Source: Tatumella morbirosei
GTDB taxonomy: Bacteria > Pseudomonadota > Gammaproteobacteria > Enterobacterales > Enterobacteriaceae
Length of the DNA stretch: 64,000 nucleotides
NCBI RefSeq assembly: GCF_000757425.2
Contig: NZ_JPKR02000003.1
Coordinates: 62,001 to 126,000 of the forward strand
Direction: 5' to 3'
Shown: piece after piece, positions 31,601 to 40,446 of the stretch
Layout: each line of letters begins with the position of its first letter
How positions within the stretch are numbered: the first letter of the stretch is position 1
The notes under the pieces: generated by a model
Told to the model about the DNA's origin: nothing
Database searches by the model: none
The model's input: only the letters and a program-made list of their open reading frames with translations
Program-made: the position numbers and the translations under genes

Positions 31601-31742
31601 ACTTTCCTGGCAGCCACATATGGAGAAACGCGCACGGAATCGCTGTCTGGCCACCGGCTATTCCTGTCGTAGCCAGGTAAAGAGGATCGAAGGCGCGGCT
31701 GTTCGTCATCCGTTGCAGGCATTGTTAGAAATCGTGCGATAA
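28686..31742 (+). CDS. ydiJ: FAD-linked/iron-sulfur oxidoreductase YdiJ (D-2-hydroxyglutarate dehydrogenase)
   Basis: 1018 residues, the E. coli length. It has an N-terminal FAD-binding type 4 domain (TARGGGTGTNGQSLNQG, about residues 81-98), an FAD-oxidase C-terminal domain with HVDAGVLHVRP (about residue 457), a 4Fe-4S ferredoxin-type segment CLGCKACSTQCP (about residues 673-684), and a C-terminal CCG-type domain with CCGMAGTYGHE (about residue 950). E. coli YdiJ has been reported to oxidise D-2-hydroxyglutarate, a by-product of SerA. It is likely membrane-associated and passes electrons to the respiratory chain. A hairpin (31755-31774) follows the stop. Confidence 0.93.
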   Translation: MIPQISQAPGLSPQVLSFIETLTKQGFTGDIATDYGARLSMSVDNSIYQCLPDAIVFPRSVADVTLVSRIAGQADFTGLTFTARGGGTGTNGQSLNQGVIVDLSRHMNHILEINTEEGWVKVEAGVVKDQLNQWLKPYGFFFSPELSTSNRATIGGMINTDASGQGSLVYGKTSDHVLGLRAVLEGGELIDTRAMPVSLAENIAAEQTREGHIYHEVLSACRDNRQLIIDKFPKLNRFLTGYDLRHVLSDDLQTFDLTRILCGSEGTLAFITEARLDITPIPKVRQLVNIKYDSFDSALRNAPFLVQAKALSVETVDSKVLNLAREDIVWHSVSELITDVPGEEMLGLNLVEFAGNDVELASRQVSDLCERLDQLMAEKQAGIIGYQLCTRLDEVERIYAMRKKAVGLLGNAKGHAKPIPFVEDTAVPPEHLADYITDFRALLDGHGLSYGMFGHVDAGVLHVRPALDMCDPQQEVLMKRISDQVVALTASYGGLLWGEHGKGYRGAYTADFFGPELFHEVRRIKRAFDPQNRLNPGKICTPLGSNEQLKPIESPTRGSFDRQIPVTVRDEWRGAMECNGNGLCFNFDVNSPMCPSMKITRNRLHSPKGRATLTREWLRLLADQGINPQQLEQALPQNVLSLRGFISKLKNTRQAAKGSYDFSHEVKEAMSGCLGCKACSTQCPIKIDVPSFRSRFLQLYHSRYLRPVSDHLVAAVESYTPLMAKAPRLFNFFLTHPQMQALGKKHIGMVDLPALSSPTLKQQLAGHQALQTTPEDLRKMTDAQRQEYVLVVQDPFTSYYEASLMNDLIRLISRLGFKPVLLPFTPNGKAQHVKGFLQRFAKTAQKSADFLNQMAALGIPMVGTDPALVLCYRDEYQQVLGDKRGNFNVLLAHEWLEQVTADRAEQQPDDDVWYLFPHCTENTALPMAASRWKTIFSRFGAALETVNAGCCGMAGTYGHETKNLENSLGIYQLSWQPHMEKRARNRCLATGYSCRSQVKRIEGAAVRHPLQALLEIVR

Positions 31743-31783
31743 ACTGCCAGCTACGAGGGACCTTTGTGTCCCTCTGTCACATC

Positions 31784-32188
31784 TCAGGGCAGTTGTTCGG
31801 AATAACAGAAGAATTGTTCCTGCAAACTACATACCTGCTCCCATTCACCTTCCTGCATTAACAGGTGGCTTAACCTGCTCAACGAATACCGTGCCAGTTG
31901 CAACGCCTGCAGACGAAACAATGTTTCCCGCTGTTCGTCGGCCATTTCGTGAATTAATTGCTGGTGGAGATCAAGCAGTATTGACGTATAACGCGCATCA
32001 TCGCCTTGCATCTGACATTTATCTGCCATACTCAGGCAGAGATCATTAAATCTGCGTAGTACCGCAAGAGAGCTGTCGGTGGCTTTTAATTCGGCTTTAC
32101 TGGTGTGGAACTCCCGGCACATATTTCTGAGTGTCTGATGATATTCTTCAAGGTGCTGAGTTATCCAACCGGAAAATGAGATCATCAT
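31784..32188 (-). CDS. Unknown 134-residue protein under a Fur box
   Basis: A soluble, strongly helical protein, MMISFSGWITQHLEEYHQT...FFCYSEQLP, with no signal peptide and several Cys, His and acidic residues. Its regular Leu spacing suggests a helical bundle. The ATG at 32188 follows AGGG; a longer open frame runs through the promoter and is rejected. A near-consensus Fur box lies 16 bases upstream, so expression should rise under iron limitation. It occupies the spot where E. coli carries the sufABCDSE operon. No family is recognised; a role in iron handling is inferred only from the operator. Confidence 0.7.
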   Translation of the reverse strand: MMISFSGWITQHLEEYHQTLRNMCREFHTSKAELKATDSSLAVLRRFNDLCLSMADKCQMQGDDARYTSILLDLHQQLIHEMADEQRETLFRLQALQLARYSLSRLSHLLMQEGEWEQVCSLQEQFFCYSEQLP

Positions 32189-32203
32189 AACAAACCCTTT
32201 AAC

Positions 32204-32222
32204 AATAATGATAATCATTATC
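32204..32222. promoter_or_regulatory. Fur box
   Basis: AATAATGATAATCATTATC matches the 19-base Fur consensus GATAATGATAATCATTATC at 18 of 19 positions. On the minus strand it overlaps a putative -10 (GATAAT, with a TTGCAA -35 18 bases upstream) and precedes the 134-residue gene. Confidence 0.9.
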
Positions 32223-32339
32223 ATATGTTTGTCAGCGTTATTGCAAGTATAAAATGCCCGGATAATCATTTTATCCGGACTGCGCTGTAGCGATATAACA
32301 GAACTGGATCGAATGATTAAGAATTGCGGCGCCGTCTGG

Positions 32340-33287
32340 CTATTGTTTAAATGCTGCTGTAAATGAAGGATCAATCACCTTGTGTATATCAAAGGCTGCA
32401 GGCAGGGTGCCGGTGTGGTACAGAAAATCGGCTGTTTCCCGGAAGTCACGGACAGCCTGAAGATCGACAGGTCCGACGGTCATGGCGGCATTACTTATCC
32501 AGTGTAGTGAAACGGTCGGGTCCAGGTTGGCTTTTTTAGCCCAAATAGCAGCATATTCACTTTTATGCGTTTCCACCCACTGACGCGCAAGAGTCAGCCG
32601 TTTCAGGAAATCGGTGATTTCCACACGGTGGCTGTCGATTGCCTGGTTGCTGGCCGCTATTGCAGAGATACCTGGCATTAACCCGCGGGCGGTTATCAGG
32701 GTTTTTGCCCCTGAAAAAACAATTTGCTGAGAGACGTAAGGTTCCCAGACCGGGAAAGCATCTATGCTGCCGTTAATCAGGGCTGAGGAGGCATCCAGTG
32801 GCATCAGTTTGACGAATTTTACATAGTCATCAGGTAACCCTGCCTGTGCCAGTGCCCGCAGGATAAGTTGCTGACTCCAAGCGCCAGGCCAGTAGGCCAC
32901 TTTTTTCCCCTTAAGATCACGGATACTTTTTACCGGCGAATTTTTCGCAACCAGCAGCGCAATGGTATCCGGATTTTGCCGCGAAACGCCAATCAGCCGG
33001 ACGGGGGCATTTTTGGCAGCCAGAAAGGTAAACCCGGAATCACCGAGAAATCCTATATCCAACGCCCCGGCATCCAGAGCCTCTGCCAGCGGGGCCGCAG
33101 ACTGAAAGTGTTTCCATGATACGGTATAGGGAGCACCTTTTAGTACACCCGACGCTTCCACGGAGGCTTCCACGTTATAGTAATTCTGGTCACCAATATT
33201 CAGGATGGTCTGAGCACTGGCCTCGCCGCTACCTGCCGCCACGAATAATGCCAGCAGTGTACCGCGCAATATAACATTCAGTTTCAT
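32340..33287 (-). CDS. Alkanesulfonate/aliphatic sulfonate-type ABC substrate-binding protein
   Basis: 315 residues. The signal peptide ends at ASA (about residue 25), and the mature protein begins with TILNIGDQNYYNVEASVEA. It is a periplasmic SsuA/TauA/NrtA-fold binding protein with the blocks DIGFLGDSGF, LKGKKVAYWPGAWSQQLILRAL and DAFPVWEPYV. It starts within the stop of the upstream monooxygenase gene (TAATG overlap), which implies translational coupling. No permease or ATPase gene is adjacent. The exact substrate (sulfonate, sulfone or a related thing) is inferred. Confidence 0.82.
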   Translation of the reverse strand: MKLNVILRGTLLALFVAAGSGEASAQTILNIGDQNYYNVEASVEASGVLKGAPYTVSWKHFQSAAPLAEALDAGALDIGFLGDSGFTFLAAKNAPVRLIGVSRQNPDTIALLVAKNSPVKSIRDLKGKKVAYWPGAWSQQLILRALAQAGLPDDYVKFVKLMPLDASSALINGSIDAFPVWEPYVSQQIVFSGAKTLITARGLMPGISAIAASNQAIDSHRVEITDFLKRLTLARQWVETHKSEYAAIWAKKANLDPTVSLHWISNAAMTVGPVDLQAVRDFRETADFLYHTGTLPAAFDIHKVIDPSFTAAFKQ

Positions 33288-34381
33288 TAGTGCTGCTCCG
33301 AAATAGGGGGAAGGTCGGAAAGGTGTTCACGTAATGCAGGAATCAGTCCGTTACCGTAACGGATAGTGTCTTCCAAAGGGTCAAAACCGCGCAGTAAAAA
33401 GGCGGAGGCGCCTTGCTGATAATATTTACCCAGAGCTTTTGCTACCTGTTCTGGCGTACCAACCAAAGCGGTAGAGTTCCACTGAGCACCAGTCAGCTGA
33501 GCTATCCCCATCCACAAGCGCTCGTCCAGAACATCTCCGCGCTGTGCAGCGGCCAGTAATCGTTGCGAACCGGCATTTGCCGGTGCATGGTCGCTGACAG
33601 GGAGGCCCAGCCGCTGACGAGTTTCTCGTATTCGTTCGAGAATTTCATAAGCACGGGTCCAGGCCTGTTGCTCGGTATCTGCGACGATCGGCCGGAAAGA
33701 GACAGAGAAATGCGGGTCACGTCCTCTGGCTCTGGCCGCCAGGCGCACCTTCCGTGTATGCGCAGCGAAATCTGCCACCGGCTCTCCCCACAACATATAG
33801 GTATCAGCATAATCTGCCGCGACCTCTATGGCAGCGGCAGAGGCCCCACTGAAATAGACCGGGATATGTGGTTGCTGCAAGGGTTTAACGTCCGTCAGTG
33901 CGCCGATAAAACGGTAAAATTCACCGTGATAATCGACAGGAGCCGTCGAGGTCCAAATTCGTTTTAGGATATCAAGGTACTCGCGTGTCCTTTGATAACG
34001 CTGGTCATGGTTCAAAAAGTCGCCGTCACGTTGCTGGTCAGTATCGCTACCTCCGGTTATCACATTCAGAGATAAGCGCCCACGGCTGAAATGGTCCAAT
34101 GTTGCTAGCTGACGGGCAGCTAATGGAGGGGCAATCACCCCCGGACGATAGGCCAGTAAAATGCCTAGTTTCTCAGTGGCCGCCGCCACAAATGAACTGA
34201 CCACCGCACCTTCTGCGCCATTTGAAAAATAGCCGACCAGAACTTTGTCGAATCCCGCAGCTTCATGGGCTTTAGCGAACCGACTGACATACTCCGGGTT
34301 CACCGCACCGTCTATGGGTTGATCTACTTCTGTAGATGGCGTGGCTGTTACCATGCCAATGATTTCCACACTCATACTCAC
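33287..34381 (-). CDS. SsuD-like FMNH2-dependent sulfonate monooxygenase (LLM family)
   Basis: 364 residues of the bacterial luciferase-like TIM-barrel family. Conserved SsuD-type blocks are YRPGVIAPPLAARQLATLDHFS, GRLSLNVITGG, DGDFLNHDQRYQRTREYL, YFSGAS and MLWGEPV. These enzymes oxidise the C-S bond of sulfonates to release sulfite using reduced flavin. N- and C-termini differ from E. coli SsuD, so it may act on another organosulfur compound. It forms a two-gene operon with the binding protein. No flavin reductase gene (ssuE) is nearby. Confidence 0.82.
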   Translation of the reverse strand: MSMSVEIIGMVTATPSTEVDQPIDGAVNPEYVSRFAKAHEAAGFDKVLVGYFSNGAEGAVVSSFVAAATEKLGILLAYRPGVIAPPLAARQLATLDHFSRGRLSLNVITGGSDTDQQRDGDFLNHDQRYQRTREYLDILKRIWTSTAPVDYHGEFYRFIGALTDVKPLQQPHIPVYFSGASAAAIEVAADYADTYMLWGEPVADFAAHTRKVRLAARARGRDPHFSVSFRPIVADTEQQAWTRAYEILERIRETRQRLGLPVSDHAPANAGSQRLLAAAQRGDVLDERLWMGIAQLTGAQWNSTALVGTPEQVAKALGKYYQQGASAFLLRGFDPLEDTIRYGNGLIPALREHLSDLPPISEQH

Positions 34382-34687
34382 TCCACGTATCTTCTTCTGA
34401 CAGGTATTCCTGTGGCTAAGGACTTAGTGGGTCAAACTATAACGCAGTCATTAATATTCATTAAATTCATTTAAAATATAATATATATGCGTAAATGTGA
34501 TTTTAAGTCTTACGGATAGCCAACGGGATTGCCCTTAAAACAGGCGGAAATATCCTTGAGTCGCGGTTCCTCCGGGAGCAAAAATTCGCACTGCGAAATC
34601 GATGTTAAGCCGTCAGCAGAAATAGGTGAAAGAGAGAGGTCCGACAGAGAGTCAGGGAAGGGAGAGCGGTAATACAGATTAGTTCGC
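34382..34687. other. Intergenic region between the monooxygenase gene and lpp
   Basis: No gene is seen. The right side of the monooxygenase promoter is very AT-rich (34440-34500). A 42-base purine-only-like tract on the plus strand (34628-34669), C/T-rich and G-poor on the minus strand, lies just downstream of the lpp terminator. Confidence 0.5.
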
Positions 34688-34689
34688 AA

Positions 34690-34718
34690 AAAAATGGCGC
34701 CCTTAGGGCGCCATTTTC
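34690..34718 (-). terminator. Intrinsic terminator of lpp
   Basis: On the minus strand AATGGCGCCCT and AGGGCGCCATT form an 11-bp stem with almost no loop, followed by a T7 run, 14 bases past the lpp stop. Confidence 0.88.
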
Positions 34719-34731
34719 ATTACCAGGACGC

Positions 34732-34989
<258 letters not shown>

Positions 34990-35003
34990 TTAATCTCCAT
35001 GTA

Positions 35004-35040
35004 GCCCAATAAGTATTACACAAAGCTTTTTGAGTTGAGA
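35004..35040 (-). promoter_or_regulatory. lpp promoter
   Basis: On the minus strand the block CTTTGTGTAATACTT (-10 TAATACT at 35012-35018) and the start of the message GCTACATGGAGATTAAC match the E. coli lpp promoter and 5' leader closely. The predicted transcript start is near 35005. Confidence 0.75.
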
Positions 35041-35218
35041 ATATATTTTTTATGAGAACATGCTTAATTTTGCCTATTCGGTCAAAGAAACAGCGATTAA
35101 ACATTTATGATAAATTTTTTAGTAAAAACATTGAGTTTTAATCGGATTTACCTTAATTCAAAACCACATTTTTAGTAGATTTTTATTTTTTTTAGCTCTG
35201 AATTGAAATGAAAAGGAA

Positions 35219-35248
35219 TAAAAAAGGCGTCCCGCAGGACGCCTTTTA
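35219..35248 (-). terminator. Intrinsic terminator of pykF
   Basis: AAAAGGCGTCC-tgc-GGGACGCCTTTTT forms a stem on the minus strand with a T-run, 12 bases past the pykF stop. Confidence 0.88.
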
Positions 35249-35259
35249 AAGTAAATAGT

Positions 35260-36672
35260 TTAAATTCGGTGAACTGAAGCAGTGTTTGTGGTTCCGCTGG
35301 GTACCAACGCACCGGAGACCATAACCACAACATCACCTTCCTGAGCAAATCCTGAACTCAGTGCAATTTCTTTGCCAATACGGTAAAAGTCATCAGTGGA
35401 GGCAATTTCTTTCACCAGATGGGTTTCAACACCCTTAGTCACTAACAACTGACGGGCAGTGGTTTCGTTAGTCGTCAGTGCCAGAATTGTCGCCGCAGGA
35501 AAATATTTCCGGATAGATTTCGCAGACTTTCCGCCCTGAGTGGCGACGATAATCAGCGATGATTCCAGTTTTTCGGCCGTTTCCACGGCACCACGGCAGA
35601 CTGCTTCGGTAATGCGTAACTTGTGACTGTCGTGCAGGGTATCGATGCGACTGCCCATCACACGATCGGTCCGGTCACAAATTGTAGCCATGATAGTGAC
35701 GGCTTCCAGAGGATATTTACCCTTGGCACTCTCCCCGGATAGCATCACGGCATCTGTGCCATCGAGGATGGCGTTGGCCACGTCACCGGCTTCAGCACGG
35801 GTCGGACGCGGGTTCTTAATCATTGAATCCAGCATCTGAGTAGCAGTGATAACTACTTTGCGTGCTTTATTACATTTTTTGATCATCATTTTCTGGGCGA
35901 AGATAACTTCTTCGACCGGAATTTCTACCCCAAGGTCACCCCTGGCGACCATGATGCCATCTGAAGCTTCGAGAATTTCATCGAAGTTATTCAGACCTTC
36001 CTGATTTTCGATTTTCGAGATGATCTGGATATTTTCGCCGCCATGTTGTTTCAGGTGTTCGCGAATTTCCAGCACATCGGAACGCTTACGAATAAACGAG
36101 GCAGCAACAAAATCAACACCCTGCTCACAACCAAAAATAAGGTCACGTTTATCTTTTTCGGCCAGTGCCGGTAACTGGATGGAAACGCCGGGCAGGTTGA
36201 CACCTTTATTTTCCCCCAGATCACCATTGTTCAGTACCTTACACACCACAGTCTGTTCAGTAACGGAGAGCACTTCCATGCCCAGTAAACCATCGTCGAC
36301 CAGAACAGTATTTCCCGCCACCAGATCAGCAGCAAAACCAGGATAGGTGACCGCAACCTGTTGATTATTACCAATTACAGTCTGATCGGTCGTGAAAGTG
36401 AAAGTCTGACCAGCCTGTAACGACACATCATTTCCGCCTTCCAGTTTCATGGTGCGGATTTCAGGACCTTTGGTGTCCAGCAGAATAGCGGCACTGTGTT
36501 TGGTTTTACCCACAACCGCACGCAGGTTAGCAATACGCTGTCCGTGTTCAGCGTAATCACCGTGGGAAAAATTGAGACGCATCACATTCATACCCGCATC
36601 AAGCAGGCGGGTTAGCATCTCTTCAGATTCAGTTTTTGGGCCAATGGTACAGACAATTTTGGTTTTTTTCAT
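35260..36672 (-). CDS. pykF: Pyruvate kinase I
   Basis: 470 residues, as in E. coli. Converts phosphoenolpyruvate and ADP to pyruvate and ATP. Motifs seen: N-terminal [13 protein letters not shown], nucleotide/metal region [10 protein letters not shown], catalytic lysine region [10 protein letters not shown], and [12 protein letters not shown]. The C-terminal allosteric domain responds to fructose-1,6-bisphosphate in this isozyme. It lies next to lpp as in E. coli. A long leader and a good promoter are visible upstream. Confidence 0.97.
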   Translation of the reverse strand: MKKTKIVCTIGPKTESEEMLTRLLDAGMNVMRLNFSHGDYAEHGQRIANLRAVVGKTKHSAAILLDTKGPEIRTMKLEGGNDVSLQAGQTFTFTTDQTVIGNNQQVAVTYPGFAADLVAGNTVLVDDGLLGMEVLSVTEQTVVCKVLNNGDLGENKGVNLPGVSIQLPALAEKDKRDLIFGCEQGVDFVAASFIRKRSDVLEIREHLKQHGGENIQIISKIENQEGLNNFDEILEASDGIMVARGDLGVEIPVEEVIFAQKMMIKKCNKARKVVITATQMLDSMIKNPRPTRAEAGDVANAILDGTDAVMLSGESAKGKYPLEAVTIMATICDRTDRVMGSRIDTLHDSHKLRITEAVCRGAVETAEKLESSLIIVATQGGKSAKSIRKYFPAATILALTTNETTARQLLVTKGVETHLVKEIASTDDFYRIGKEIALSSGFAQEGDVVVMVSGALVPSGTTNTASVHRI

Positions 36673-37153
36673 GACGGGTTATCTATAAGTTGTAATGGAT
36701 GAGAATACTAGAGACCGCCGGCGAGGCTCGCCAACGGCACGAAATTGGGTCCTGGACAGCACAAACTCACAGGGGCGAATACGAAAATAAGAGACATAAA
36801 AGGAGGCTAATGCGTAAGAGACAGCATTACACACAGGCAGATCAGAAATGGATGTTGCGCAAACTTCAGCCGTTAATACTCTTATCACGTTATTCGCGGA
36901 CACCGTTCAAGTGGACAACGGGATTATTATAGTCACTAAGTGAGCGGAAACCAAACAGAATTCGGAGGGAAGGCTGACTGAAGGGTTAAAGAATGATATT
37001 GCGCAACAGAGAGTCAGATTTACTCTGGCATTACCGGCATGGGGTCAGGAGGAAATATCAGGGTGACAGCCCCCCCTGTTTCTGACTTCTCTCCGGGGCA
37101 AGGCACCGCCGACAACCTTAGTGTAACGGGCTGCCGGCAGTGTCAGAGGGCTG
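36673..37153. other. 481-bp leader and promoter region of pykF
   Basis: No gene is seen. It holds the pykF promoter at 36926-36954, which implies an untranslated leader of about 245 bases. No obvious terminator follows treC. A Cra (FruR) site is expected by analogy with E. coli, but no convincing match was found. Confidence 0.6.
36926..36954 (-). promoter_or_regulatory. pykF promoter (sigma-70)
   Basis: On the minus strand TTGGTT, a 17-base spacer and a perfect TATAAT. Confidence 0.7.
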
Positions 37154-38827
37154 TTATTGTTTTTTTTGCGGGGTGAATAACCACCATGCTGCCTGATAAG
37201 GGGTGAGCTGACAGGGTTCTGGTGATGCAGGTGTTTTGTCAGTATTAGTGACAATCAGCCGGTAATCACCAACATCCGGAGTGACAGGAGGCTGCCAGTC
37301 AATAATGCGGTCAGTCAGGTTAGCAACGACCAGCAACTGATAACCTTGCCACTGACGGCAATAACTCCAGAGTTCAGGGGAGGCAGGGCTGAGGTCCTGA
37401 TAATTACCAAACTGAAGTACCGGCAGTCGCTTACGCAGACGAATCAGTTCACGATAGGTATAAACAATGGACTCTGGATCAGCCAGCGCGTCCGCAACGT
37501 TAATCTCAGTGCTGTTGGCGACACAACTAATCCACGGAGTCCCCCTGGTAAAGCCGGCATGGTGGCTGTTATCCCATTGCATCGGTGTCCGGCTGTTGTC
37601 GCGGGATTTGGATGCCAGAATGGCCAGTGTTTCCTGCTGTGACTTACCGCCGCTCAGCAGAAGGTCGAACATATTCAGACTTTCAACATCCCGGTACTGG
37701 TGGATATCCGTAAAACCGGCATTGGTCATGCCAATTTCTTCCCCCTGATAAAGATAAGGAGTGCCTTGCATACCATACAGCACGAGGGCCAGCATTTTGG
37801 CAGAAATCTCACGGTATTCCGGGGAGTCATTGCCAAAACGTGAAACAACCCGGGGTTGATCATGATTCCCCCAGAATAAGGCCCCATTTGCCCGCTGGTG
37901 CATTCCCTGCTGCCAGTCCGCAAACAACTTTTTCAATGCCACAAAATCGGGCTTTGCCAGCGTCCATTTCTCACCATTCAGATAATCGACTTTCAGGTGA
38001 TGAAAGTTAAACGCCATCGACAGTTCACTGTTATCCAGCGATGCATATTGCTGACAGTGTTCGAGGGTGGTAGAAGACATTTCTCCGACGGTAATCAGGT
38101 TCAGTGGTGAGAATACATCGCGGTTCATTTCCCGCAGAAACTCATGTACCCGGGGACCGTCGGTGTAATATTTCCGTCCATCCCCGTCAGGATCATCTAT
38201 GAACTGCTGTGGCTTGGAAATCAAATTCACCACATCCAGCCGCAGGGCATCCACTCCTTTGGCTGCCCAGAAACGACAGACTTCTTTCAGCGCCTCTCTG
38301 ACCGGAGGATGTTCCCAGTTAAGATCAGCCTGCTCACGACTAAACAGGTGTAAATAATGCTGACCGCATTCTGGTTGCCATTGCCATGCCGGACCACCAA
38401 ACTTGGATAACCAGTTAGTCGGCGGTTGGTCCGGCGGGGAATCCTGCCAGATATAGTAGGGGTGAAAAGGACTGTCAGGGTCACAGGCCTGAATAAACCA
38501 GGGGTGTCGGGTCGAGGTATGGTTAAACACCATATCCATCATCACTGACATACCGCGCAACCGGGCTTCACTGACCAGGCGTTCGAAATCGTCCATGGTT
38601 CCGTAGCCTGGATCTATCGCACAATAATCGGCAACATCGTAGCCATTATCGACCTGAGGTGAAGGGTACACCGGTGTCAGCCAGAGAATATCAACCCCAA
38701 GAAACTGCAAATAATCCAGATGGCTGATAATGCCGGGAATGTCTCCGATACCATTGCCGGTGGTATCCTGGAAGCTCTTTGGGTAAATCTGATAAACGAC
38801 TTTGTCCTGTGTCCATGGTTTTTCCAT
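37154..38827 (-). CDS. treC: Trehalose-6-phosphate hydrolase
   Basis: 557 residues (E. coli 551), GH13 alpha-amylase family. Splits cytoplasmic trehalose-6-phosphate into glucose and glucose-6-phosphate. The catalytic regions are visible: nucleophile in DALRLDVVNLI (Asp about 200), acid/base in ITVGEMSS (Glu), and stabiliser in FWGNHDQPRVVSRFG. It lies 31 bases after treB and is co-transcribed with it. Confidence 0.96.
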   Translation of the reverse strand: MEKPWTQDKVVYQIYPKSFQDTTGNGIGDIPGIISHLDYLQFLGVDILWLTPVYPSPQVDNGYDVADYCAIDPGYGTMDDFERLVSEARLRGMSVMMDMVFNHTSTRHPWFIQACDPDSPFHPYYIWQDSPPDQPPTNWLSKFGGPAWQWQPECGQHYLHLFSREQADLNWEHPPVREALKEVCRFWAAKGVDALRLDVVNLISKPQQFIDDPDGDGRKYYTDGPRVHEFLREMNRDVFSPLNLITVGEMSSTTLEHCQQYASLDNSELSMAFNFHHLKVDYLNGEKWTLAKPDFVALKKLFADWQQGMHQRANGALFWGNHDQPRVVSRFGNDSPEYREISAKMLALVLYGMQGTPYLYQGEEIGMTNAGFTDIHQYRDVESLNMFDLLLSGGKSQQETLAILASKSRDNSRTPMQWDNSHHAGFTRGTPWISCVANSTEINVADALADPESIVYTYRELIRLRKRLPVLQFGNYQDLSPASPELWSYCRQWQGYQLLVVANLTDRIIDWQPPVTPDVGDYRLIVTNTDKTPASPEPCQLTPYQAAWWLFTPQKKQ

Positions 38828-38858
38828 GACTGCAACCTGCCTTGTTATTTCAAAATGA

Positions 38859-40301
38859 TCAGTCAGTCACCGGCGTAGCAACAGACGCCTGTGCTTTAAT
38901 TTCTTTACGGGAATGAATCCGGGCCATAACCATGGTCAGGATCAGCGGTACCGCGATCGCAATCACCATCGCGATGGCATAGACGCTCCAGAATTTAGGC
39001 TGAATAGAGAGGATGCCAGGTAACCCACCGACTCCAATCCCATTGGCCAGCACATGATTCAGGCCACAGAACAGGGCTGCCAGCGCGGAACCAATCATTG
39101 CGCATAGCATCGGATAGCGGAATTTGAGATTTACCCCGTACATGGCCGGCTCAGTGACTCCAAGATAAGCGGCAATGGCAGCCGGAACCGAGACAGAACG
39201 CTCTTTGGGGGAGCGGCGGATAATGATCATCGCCAGTACAGCAGAGGCCTGGGCGATATTAGACAACGCAATTAAAGGCCATACCGGTGTACCACCCATA
39301 CTCTGAATCATCTGCATGTCTATCGCGAGGGTGGTTTGGTGGATACCTGTAATGACCAGCGGTGCATACAGGAAACCGAACAGTGCAGAGCCGATAGGGG
39401 CAAAACTGCCGGTCATTGCCAGTTGCACGGCATGAGCGACGCCATCTCCCAGCAAACGACCGAAGGGGCCAATCAGGCCATGTGCCAGCGGAATCGCTAT
39501 TAGTAATGAAGTGACCGGAACAATCACCAGGTTTAGTGACGCGGGAACAATGCGTTTCAACTGACGTTCCAGAATAGCCAGGGCCATTCCTGCCAGAATC
39601 GAAGGAATAACCTGTGCCTGATAGCCGACTTTTTCGACCGTAAACCAGCCAAAGTTCCACACCTCTGCGGCGTGCTGTCCTAACTGATAAGAGTTCATCA
39701 ACTGAGGAGACACCAGGGTTATCCCGAGAATAATCCCCAGCACCGGAGTGCCCCCCATTTTCACCATGGTAGACCAGCAAACGGCGACCGGTAAAAACAT
39801 AAAAATAGCTTCGCCAGGCAGCCATAACAGGTCATAGATGGTCTGCCATACCTGGGAGGACTGGGCCAGAGTTTTACCGTCTCCGAACGGAATATCGCCA
39901 ATGACATTACGGAAGCCAAGGATCAGACCTCCGCTTATCAGGGCAGGGAGCAGTGGAAAGAAAATATCGGCGATATGCGATAAAGCGCGTTCGCCTAAGG
40001 ACATATTTTTACGTGCTGCCTCACGTTGCTGACTACGATCCGCTCCCTGCAGGCCAAGAGTGGACATCATCGCCTTATAATAATCATCCACTTCTGGGCC
40101 AATCACCACCTGGAACTGTCCGGCATTGGTAAAACAGCCTTTGACCATTGGCAGTGATTCGAGATTAGGGGGGCTGGCCTTTGAGGGGTCGTTCAGTACT
40201 AATCTCAGACGGGTTATACAGTGGGTGGCGCTGACAATATTGTCACGGCCACCCAGGAATTCAATAAGATTATCAATATCCTGCTGCTTCACTTTGCTCA
40301 T
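38859..40301 (-). CDS. treB: PTS trehalose-specific EIIBC component
   Basis: 480 residues (E. coli 473). The N-terminal IIB domain has the phosphorylated cysteine in ATHCITRLR (Cys28); a IIC membrane domain of about ten segments follows. There is no IIA domain, so phosphate comes from EIIA-Glc (Crr). It imports trehalose as trehalose-6-phosphate for TreC. It is preceded by AAGGATTTGCC and by the candidate TreR operator. Confidence 0.96.
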   Translation of the reverse strand: MSKVKQQDIDNLIEFLGGRDNIVSATHCITRLRLVLNDPSKASPPNLESLPMVKGCFTNAGQFQVVIGPEVDDYYKAMMSTLGLQGADRSQQREAARKNMSLGERALSHIADIFFPLLPALISGGLILGFRNVIGDIPFGDGKTLAQSSQVWQTIYDLLWLPGEAIFMFLPVAVCWSTMVKMGGTPVLGIILGITLVSPQLMNSYQLGQHAAEVWNFGWFTVEKVGYQAQVIPSILAGMALAILERQLKRIVPASLNLVIVPVTSLLIAIPLAHGLIGPFGRLLGDGVAHAVQLAMTGSFAPIGSALFGFLYAPLVITGIHQTTLAIDMQMIQSMGGTPVWPLIALSNIAQASAVLAMIIIRRSPKERSVSVPAAIAAYLGVTEPAMYGVNLKFRYPMLCAMIGSALAALFCGLNHVLANGIGVGGLPGILSIQPKFWSVYAIAMVIAIAVPLILTMVMARIHSRKEIKAQASVATPVTD

Positions 40302-40394
40302 GGCAAATCCTTAATGGTTGTCCCTGACGAAAACATTTTCAGGCCGACTGGCCTCGCCATGAAAAAGCATAATTCAAATTGTTGCCAAAAGTGT

Positions 40395-40408
40395 CGGGAA
40401 CGTTCCCG
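40395..40408. promoter_or_regulatory. Candidate TreR operator upstream of treB
   Basis: CGGGAACGTTCCCG is a perfect 14-base palindrome with the central CG typical of LacI/GalR-family operators. It lies between treR and treB, 94 bases upstream of the treB start. A TGTGA half-site of a possible CRP site lies about 20 bases away on the treR side (minus strand, TTTGTGATCAATATTCAG). Confidence 0.7.
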
Positions 40409-40446
40409 GAACTGAATATTGATCACAAATTCGAAGCATTTTAACT

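Noticed and set aside
36899..36910. GACACCGTTCAA downstream of the pykF promoter as a Cra (FruR) site.
   Set aside because: It fails the TGAAWC core at a key position, so I do not call it.
39259..39825. 188-codon minus-strand frame inside treB in another frame.
   Set aside because: It is a shadow of the treB coding sequence, low in hydrophobic order and without start signals.
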